DNA of 26,841 bases from Candidatus Omnitrophota bacterium (GTDB lineage: Bacteria; Omnitrophota; 4484-213), in assembly GCA_003645805.1 (NCBI GenBank), contig QNCL01000007.1:1-26841 (forward strand), given 5' to 3'. The translations under genes were made by a program, and so were the position numbers. Below, one piece after another: positions 21,863-26,841 of the stretch. The notes under the pieces are model-generated. The model saw nothing but the letters and a program-made list of their open reading frames with translations, was not told where the DNA came from and did no database searches. Positions within the stretch are counted from its first letter, which is position 1; each line of letters opens with the position of its first letter.

Positions 21863-24364
21863 ATGCAGAAGGAGTTTATAAGAATAAAGAATGCCCGTGA
21901 GCACAACCTGAAGAGCATCTCCCTTAACATTCCGCGCAACAAGATGATTGTTTTCAGTGGTGTGTCAGGGAGCGGGAAATCTTCTTTAGCCTTTGATACC
22001 ATCTTTGCAGAGGGACAAAGGAGGTATATAGAATCACTTTCTCCTTATGCACGGCAGTTTTTAGGGGAGTTGAAAAAACCCGATGTAGAGGAGATTGAAG
22101 GGCTTTCGCCTGCGATTGCCATCCCTCAAAAGGTGCTCTCTACTAACCCGCGTTCCACTGTAGCCACGCTTACAGAGATATATGACTATCTGCGAGTGTT
22201 ATTTGCGCGCATTGGCAAACTATACTGTCCGCATTGCCAGAGGGAAATAAAGAAACTCTCTTTAGAGGAGATGGTGAAGATAGCCGAAGAGAAATACAGA
22301 AGTCTGCAGAGTGAGGAGGTGATTATCCTTTCGCCAGTGGTATGGGGGAGAAAAGGAGAATATTCGCATTTGTTTTCCGAATATCTCCGCAAAGGTTTTG
22401 ATGAAGCAAGGGTAGATAAGAAGTTTTGCTCCCTGCATAATAAGATAGAACTCTCTCGTTATCGCACACATACCATTGAGATTGTCACCGATAGACTGAA
22501 GAGGATGGATAGAAATAGGTTGTTTGAAGCAGTGGAGGTTGCTTTGCATATGAGCAGAGGCTTGGTTAATATTCTGTTTTCTTCCGGGAGAAAAAGCGAG
22601 GAAGTCCTCCTTTCTGCCCTACATACTTGCCCGAGAGATGGTTTTTCCTTTCCTGAGGTTGAACCGCGTTTGTTTTCTTTTAATTCTCCTTACGGTGCAT
22701 GTGAATACTGTCACGGATTGGGGAAAGAGGATGTATTTTCGGATAAGGTTTGTCCACAGTGTAAAGGGCAGAGGCTGCGGCCGGAGGCACTTTCAATAAA
22801 GGTAAGCGGAAAGAATATTTATCAGATATGCGCTCTTTCTATCAATGATGCTCTCAGTTTCTTTAATGCCCTTCTGGAGAAGTTGAGCCCTGTAGAGTAT
22901 GAGATTGCTTTTGAGTTGATAGCCGAAATTATCTCCCGCCTGGAGTTTCTCAAGCAAGTAGATCTGGACTATCTTACCCTTAACCGTGAAGCAGGGACTC
23001 TTTCAGGAGGAGAGGCTCAAAGGATTAGGCTATCTTCTCAGTTGGGAACAAAACTTTCAGGCACATTATATGTCTTGGACGAACCAACAGTAGGTTTGCA
23101 TGAGAGGGATACAGAGAAGTTATTGCGGATATTGAAGAGTTTAAGAGATTTAGGAAATACAATAATCCTCACCGAGCACGATGAACGCACAATAAAGGAG
23201 AGCGATTACCTTATAGATTTAGGTCCGGGCGCAGGAAAACAAGGAGGAAGGGTAGTGGCAGAAGGAGAAACAAAAAAACTTCTGGAATCAAACTGTTCTT
23301 CTTTGACCTTGGAGTATCTGCGCGGGGAGAGAAAGATAGAGGTTCCTTTGCATAGGGGAGAAGCAAAGGACAGACTTATTTTGTTTAATTGCAGAAAGAA
23401 TAATCTAAAGGGTATAAGAGTGGAGATTCCGTTGAGGAGATTTGTTTGTGTTAGCGGAGTTTCAGGAAGCGGGAAATCAAGCCTCTTTGAGATTATTGCT
23501 GATAATCTACCCAAGGTTTTATATAAGACAAATATGCCTTTAAGGGATGTCTCGCGTATTGAGGGAGCAGAGCATTTAACACAGGTAGTGGAGATTAGTC
23601 AATCTCCTATAGGCAGGACCCCTCGTTCTAATCCAGCGACCTATACCGGAGTTTTTACCCCTATTCGAGAGTTGTTTGCGTCTTTAGAGGAGGCAAGAGA
23701 AAGAGGGTATACCCCTTCCCGTTTCTCTTTTAATGTAAAAGGCGGAAGATGTGAGGCTTGTCAAGGTGCAGGCTACAAGGTAGTAGAGATGCATTTTCTC
23801 CCTTCTCTTTCTATTGAGTGTGAGGTGTGTGGAGGAAAGAGGTTTAATAGTCAGACTCTGGAGGTGAGGTATAAAGGAAAGAATATCTATGATTTGCTCA
23901 ATCTTACAGTAGATGAAGCCTACAGATTATTTGAAGATATTCCACCCATTGCCGAGAAACTAAAATTGCTTCAGGAAGTAGGTTTAGGTTATATTGAATT
24001 AGGGCAGAGTGCTACCACTCTTTCAGGAGGGGAAGCGCAAAGGATAAAGTTAGCCCGGGAGTTGAACAAGCCTTTTGCTTATAAAACCCTGTATTTGTTA
24101 GATGAGCCCACGGTAGGGCTCCACTATGAGGATGTAAAGTCTCTTCTGCAAGTGCTTCAGAGGTTGGTGGATAAAGGGAATACAGTGGTGGTAATTGAAC
24201 ACAATCTCCATGTTATCAAGAGTGCAGATTGGGTTATAGACCTTGGTCCGGAAGGTGGAGATAAAGGAGGGAGAATAGTTGCTTGCGGTTCTCCTTATGA
24301 GATAGTCAAAAGCAAGACTTCCTATACTGGAAGGTTTCTAAGGAGGGTATTGGAGAAAAAATGA
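21863..24364 (+). CDS. uvrA: Excinuclease ABC subunit A, shortened
   Basis: UvrA is a dimeric ABC-type ATPase that finds bulky DNA lesions and loads UvrB. Both ATPase modules are complete: Walker A at 33-40 and 532-539 (GVSGSGKS twice), and signatures LSGGEAQRI at 380-388 and 720-728 with LDEPTVGLH after each. The UvrB-binding region (about 120-245) is present. The protein has 833 residues rather than about 940. The missing part lies between C283 (CHGLG) and CPQC (297-300), where only about 14 residues replace the insertion domain. The first zinc module reads CPRD rather than CPxC, so one Cys is lost. The second module (C630, C633, C653, C656) is intact. Confidence 0.97.
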   Translation: MQKEFIRIKNAREHNLKSISLNIPRNKMIVFSGVSGSGKSSLAFDTIFAEGQRRYIESLSPYARQFLGELKKPDVEEIEGLSPAIAIPQKVLSTNPRSTVATLTEIYDYLRVLFARIGKLYCPHCQREIKKLSLEEMVKIAEEKYRSLQSEEVIILSPVVWGRKGEYSHLFSEYLRKGFDEARVDKKFCSLHNKIELSRYRTHTIEIVTDRLKRMDRNRLFEAVEVALHMSRGLVNILFSSGRKSEEVLLSALHTCPRDGFSFPEVEPRLFSFNSPYGACEYCHGLGKEDVFSDKVCPQCKGQRLRPEALSIKVSGKNIYQICALSINDALSFFNALLEKLSPVEYEIAFELIAEIISRLEFLKQVDLDYLTLNREAGTLSGGEAQRIRLSSQLGTKLSGTLYVLDEPTVGLHERDTEKLLRILKSLRDLGNTIILTEHDERTIKESDYLIDLGPGAGKQGGRVVAEGETKKLLESNCSSLTLEYLRGERKIEVPLHRGEAKDRLILFNCRKNNLKGIRVEIPLRRFVCVSGVSGSGKSSLFEIIADNLPKVLYKTNMPLRDVSRIEGAEHLTQVVEISQSPIGRTPRSNPATYTGVFTPIRELFASLEEARERGYTPSRFSFNVKGGRCEACQGAGYKVVEMHFLPSLSIECEVCGGKRFNSQTLEVRYKGKNIYDLLNLTVDEAYRLFEDIPPIAEKLKLLQEVGLGYIELGQSATTLSGGEAQRIKLARELNKPFAYKTLYLLDEPTVGLHYEDVKSLLQVLQRLVDKGNTVVVIEHNLHVIKSADWVIDLGPEGGDKGGRIVACGSPYEIVKSKTSYTGRFLRRVLEKK

Positions 24365-25536
24365 AGGAAGAGGTGCTAAAATATGCGCAGAGATTTCCCG
24401 ATGCTCCAGGAGTATATCTGTTTAAGGATAAAGAGAAAGTGCTCTATGTAGGGAAGGCGGGTTCATTAAGAAAGCGGATAAAGAGTTATTTCAGTAGCAG
24501 AAGTAAAAAGGTGATTAAACTTCTTGAGGAAAGCAAGAAACTGGAATATATTCCTACAGAGACCGTGCTGGAGGCTTTGATACTGGAGGCAAATCTTATC
24601 AAGAGGTATTGGCCAATATACAATGTTAGACAGAAGGATGATCGCTCATTTGTGTATATTGCTATTCCCGATTTTAAGGTGAAAGAGTTTCCTTTTCCTA
24701 TTCTGATAAGAGGCAAGCAAATAGAGAAATATCCCCCTTCCAATTTTCATCTTTTCGGTCCTTATCAAAGTTACTCTGTGGCAAAAAAGGTTCTTTTCCT
24801 TCTACGCAAGATATTCCCCTACTGCAGTTCTCCCAACGCTAATCGTCCTTGCTTCTACTACCAAATAGGACTCTGTAAAGGAGCGTGTATAGGCAAGATT
24901 TCTGCAACGGATTACCAAAGGATTATTCATAACCTGCTTTTGTTCTTGCGAGGGGAAAGAGAAAAAGTGGTAAGGAATTTAGAGAAGGAGAGCCCTGAGA
25001 AACTCAAGGTTTTGCAGGAGATAGAGGATAGTTCCTTGATTACCCGCGAAGAGTTGCAGGAAGAGATAACTTCTGCAGGGCTGAAGATAGAGGGGTATGA
25101 CATCTCACATTTTGCCGGTAGGGGAAGATATGGTTCAATGGTTGTTTTTCAAGACAATCAGCCAATCAAAGAAGAATATAGAATTTTCAAAATAAAAGAG
25201 AGTAAAGCGCAGGATGATGTAGGAGCGTTAAAGGAGGTAATAGAGAGAAGACTAAAGCATAAGGAATGGAGATATCCAGACCTGTTTCTGATCGATGGAG
25301 GCAAGGCTCAGGTGGAGGCGGTTTATAATCTCCTGATACAAGCAGGGGTTTCTACTCCTGTTTTAGGAATAGTAAAAGGCAAGGAGAATAGGGACGAGAT
25401 AATCTTTAAGGGAGTAAACAGAGAGATTAAAGAACTGCTCAGCGCTTCCAAGCCAATCCTGCAGTATGTGCGCGATGAAGCCCATCGCTTTGCTCTCAAG
25501 TTTTGCAGGCGCAGTTTACAGAATCTAAAGAAGTAG
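24361..25536 (+). CDS. uvrC: Excinuclease ABC subunit C, compact form
   Basis: UvrC makes the two DNA cuts in nucleotide excision repair. The 391-residue protein keeps both nuclease domains. The GIY-YIG domain (about 13-95) contains GVYLF and YVGKA, and the RNase H-like domain has D247 (GYDISH), D312 (LIDGGKAQ) and H375 (RDEAHRF). Four cysteines at 155, 164, 172 and 176 match the spacing of the iron-sulfur cluster site known in E. coli UvrC. Usual UvrC has about 600 residues. Here the UVR domain and the following linker region (between about 196 and 240) are nearly absent, and the helix-hairpin-helix tail is missing. It overlaps uvrA by 4 bp (ATGA). Confidence 0.94.
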   Translation: MKEEVLKYAQRFPDAPGVYLFKDKEKVLYVGKAGSLRKRIKSYFSSRSKKVIKLLEESKKLEYIPTETVLEALILEANLIKRYWPIYNVRQKDDRSFVYIAIPDFKVKEFPFPILIRGKQIEKYPPSNFHLFGPYQSYSVAKKVLFLLRKIFPYCSSPNANRPCFYYQIGLCKGACIGKISATDYQRIIHNLLLFLRGEREKVVRNLEKESPEKLKVLQEIEDSSLITREELQEEITSAGLKIEGYDISHFAGRGRYGSMVVFQDNQPIKEEYRIFKIKESKAQDDVGALKEVIERRLKHKEWRYPDLFLIDGGKAQVEAVYNLLIQAGVSTPVLGIVKGKENRDEIIFKGVNREIKELLSASKPILQYVRDEAHRFALKFCRRSLQNLKK

Positions 25537-25593
25537 TTAATTTAGAACAGGAGAAGGATTTATTTCTGCTCACAAAGACTGAAGGAGGAAAAG

Positions 25594-26433
25594 GTGAAGA
25601 GCAGAGGAAGGAAAAAGGAAGTTTTGCTTCTTTCAAGACAACAGACTTTGCTTATCTATTTTTTTATGCTTTTATTTATCCTTTTAAGCCCACCTCTCTT
25701 TGCTCAAGAAAGAAAAAGAGAGATATGGGATATAGCACCAGAGGTTTCCTATATCCACTATGAAGAACCGGGGGTAATGGAGCAGAAAGGGATAATGACT
25801 GCTGTTGTCGGTTCCTATACTTATTATGATTATAGCAACTTTGTATTCGGAGGAGAAGGAAGGTATGCTTATGGTAAAATGGACTACTCCTCCTCTTCTT
25901 CAGGAAGTATGAAGGACATCGATGATTACATCTGGGAGGTTAGAGGATGGGGAGGGTATCAAATCTTTATTTCTCAGCAAGTTAATATTCTACCTTATAT
26001 AGGATTAGGCTACAGGTATCTGAACGATGATATGTCGGGCAGAACCACCTCTACAGGAGCATGGGGTTATGAGAGGGAGATAAGTTATACCTATACTCCT
26101 GTTGGTATAAAGGTAAGTAGCAAGATAGATGAAGAGACAGGGGTGCAGATGTGTCTGGAGTATGACTATTTTTGGAAAGGGAATGTGCAGAGTCACTTAG
26201 CAGATGTGCCCGGTTATTATGATATTGAGAATGAACAGGATAAGGGGTATGGATGTCGGGGGAATATAGAGTTTTATAGAAAAGCAGAGGAGGTGGAGTA
26301 TAGGTTGAGGTGCTTTATCAGATATTGGAGTATAGAGGATTCTCAGAGCACCACAGATCCTCTGGGGATTACCTGGATAGAACCAGAGAACAACTCTACC
26401 GAGTATGGAGTCGGGTTTACTCTAAGATTTTAA
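25594..26433 (+). CDS. Predicted outer-membrane beta-barrel protein, function unknown
   Basis: I do not recognise a specific family. The 279-residue product has a basic N-terminus, a hydrophobic stretch (about 18-36) and a plausible signal-peptidase cut after PLFA (37). The rest is rich in Tyr, Gly and Ser, with alternating hydrophobic and polar residues (ILPYIGLGYRYL, TYTPVGIKVSSKI), as in transmembrane beta-strands. It ends with GVGFTLRF; a final Phe is typical of BAM-assembled outer-membrane proteins. The start is GTG at 25594-25596 with GGAGG 5 nt upstream. It follows uvrC by 57 bp, and I see no clear terminator or promoter between them. An Opa/OmpW-like small barrel is possible. Confidence 0.75.
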   Translation: MKSRGRKKEVLLLSRQQTLLIYFFMLLFILLSPPLFAQERKREIWDIAPEVSYIHYEEPGVMEQKGIMTAVVGSYTYYDYSNFVFGGEGRYAYGKMDYSSSSSGSMKDIDDYIWEVRGWGGYQIFISQQVNILPYIGLGYRYLNDDMSGRTTSTGAWGYEREISYTYTPVGIKVSSKIDEETGVQMCLEYDYFWKGNVQSHLADVPGYYDIENEQDKGYGCRGNIEFYRKAEEVEYRLRCFIRYWSIEDSQSTTDPLGITWIEPENNSTEYGVGFTLRF

Positions 26434-26495
26434 TAGAGGTTTTCTGAAATTTTACTTTTCTCGGGTTCTGTTTTTGGTTTTTTTGGGAGGAAGAA

Positions 26496-26841
26496 ATGAG
26501 AAAGAAGATTTTAAAGACTTATGGGATAGTTTTTCTGCTTGTGCTTCTTTGCTCACAAGAAGGTTTTACTTCCGAGAAGAAGATAAAGATGAAGGAGATA
26601 GGGTTTTTTACAGGTAGAGGATGTGCAAGATTGGAGGAGAAGGATGATTATGAGGTATTTCCTGTAGGTTTGCGTTTAGGTTTTAATACCGAGTCTTTAT
26701 TCCAGAATATAGAAATGGAAGGAGGTTTAAGGAGGCTGATGAGTGAGGATCTGGAGTTGGTAGTAGAGCCTTATATTGCCGGTATTAACTCACCCGAGTC
26801 TAATTTTGAATGTGGTACGGGGTTGCTGATAAGATTATTGC
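26496..26841 (+). CDS. Putative PagL/acyloxyacyl hydrolase-like outer-membrane protein (partial)
   Basis: The gene runs off the right edge; 115 codons are visible, read directly from the sequence. A hydrophobic signal-like segment (about residues 8-20) is followed by GFFTGRGCARL, FPVGLRLGFN, ELVVEPYIAGINSP and FECGTGLLIRLL. This order resembles lipid A deacylase (PagL) and acyloxyacyl hydrolase family barrels, in which a VEP strand precedes a GxGLLLRY-like strand. The catalytic His and Ser would lie beyond the window, so activity cannot be checked. The ATG at 26496-26498 has GGGAGG 5 nt upstream. It lies 62 bp after the other predicted barrel. The alternative is an unrelated outer-membrane barrel. 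Confidence 0.55.
   Translation, partial: MRKKILKTYGIVFLLVLLCSQEGFTSEKKIKMKEIGFFTGRGCARLEEKDDYEVFPVGLRLGFNTESLFQNIEMEGGLRRLMSEDLELVVEPYIAGINSPESNFECGTGLLIRLL

Noticed and set aside
25503..25763. An 86-codon open frame after uvrC that might be a frameshifted UvrC tail
   Set aside because: Its translation shows no helix-hairpin-helix motif and it overlaps the ribosome site and start of the barrel protein gene.
26434..26495. Terminator or promoter between the two barrel genes
   Set aside because: The 62-bp gap is T-rich but has no convincing hairpin and no paired -35/-10 elements.
1..26841. A defence system, mobile element, CRISPR array or new multi-gene biosynthetic system
   Set aside because: All genes but the first barrel protein fit known families, mostly housekeeping; no transposase, integrase, spacer array or unexplained gene cluster was seen.

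Overview
The window is a densely packed bacterial chromosome segment. Twenty genes run leftward (positions 19903 down to 1) and five run rightward (20023 to 26841). The two groups meet at one divergent promoter region of about 120 bp. Almost every leftward gene overlaps its neighbour or lies within a few bases of it. The largest gaps are 127 bp (parA-dnaA), 50 bp (dnaA-murA) and 33 bp (leuS-prfA). No stretch over 300 bases lacks a gene. I see no tRNA, rRNA, insertion sequence, CRISPR array or defence island.

The organism has two membranes. It encodes a Lol-type lipoprotein release permease and ATPase, a secreted predicted beta-barrel ending in Phe, and a partial protein resembling PagL/acyloxyacyl hydrolase outer-membrane enzymes. 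The G+C content is moderate to low and several proteins are shortened (RF1, UvrA, UvrB, UvrC), which suggests a streamlined genome. An uncultured lineage such as Omnitrophota or Aerophobota would fit, but this is a guess; no marker here proves it.

Layout, left to right: a partial S41 carboxyl-terminal protease; hisI, hisA, aroD and ilvE (amino-acid biosynthesis); a lolD-like ATPase and a lolC/E-like permease; lysS; a phoU-like gene and a sodium/phosphate cotransporter; parB, parA and dnaA; murA, prmC, an HD-GYP gene, prfA and leuS; an inositol-phosphatase family gene and a DUF89 gene. Then, divergently, uvrB-uvrA-uvrC and two predicted outer-membrane proteins, the last one partial.

The region 10.5-12.0 kb looks like the replication origin. 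It holds dnaA next to parAB, a 127-bp spacer with only 21 G/C bases, one relaxed and two perfect DnaA boxes, and a consensus promoter in front of dnaA. The G/C bias of the + strand changes from C-rich to mostly G-rich across it. The perfect boxes lie where the dnaA 5' leader should be, which suggests DnaA autoregulation.

No clearly new multi-gene system was found. The most interesting feature is a miniaturised nucleotide-excision-repair operon. UvrB lacks its C-terminal UVR domain and UvrC lacks the UVR domain that normally docks with it. UvrC also lacks the helix-hairpin-helix tail, and UvrA lacks most of the insertion domain. The catalytic and ATP-binding motifs remain.
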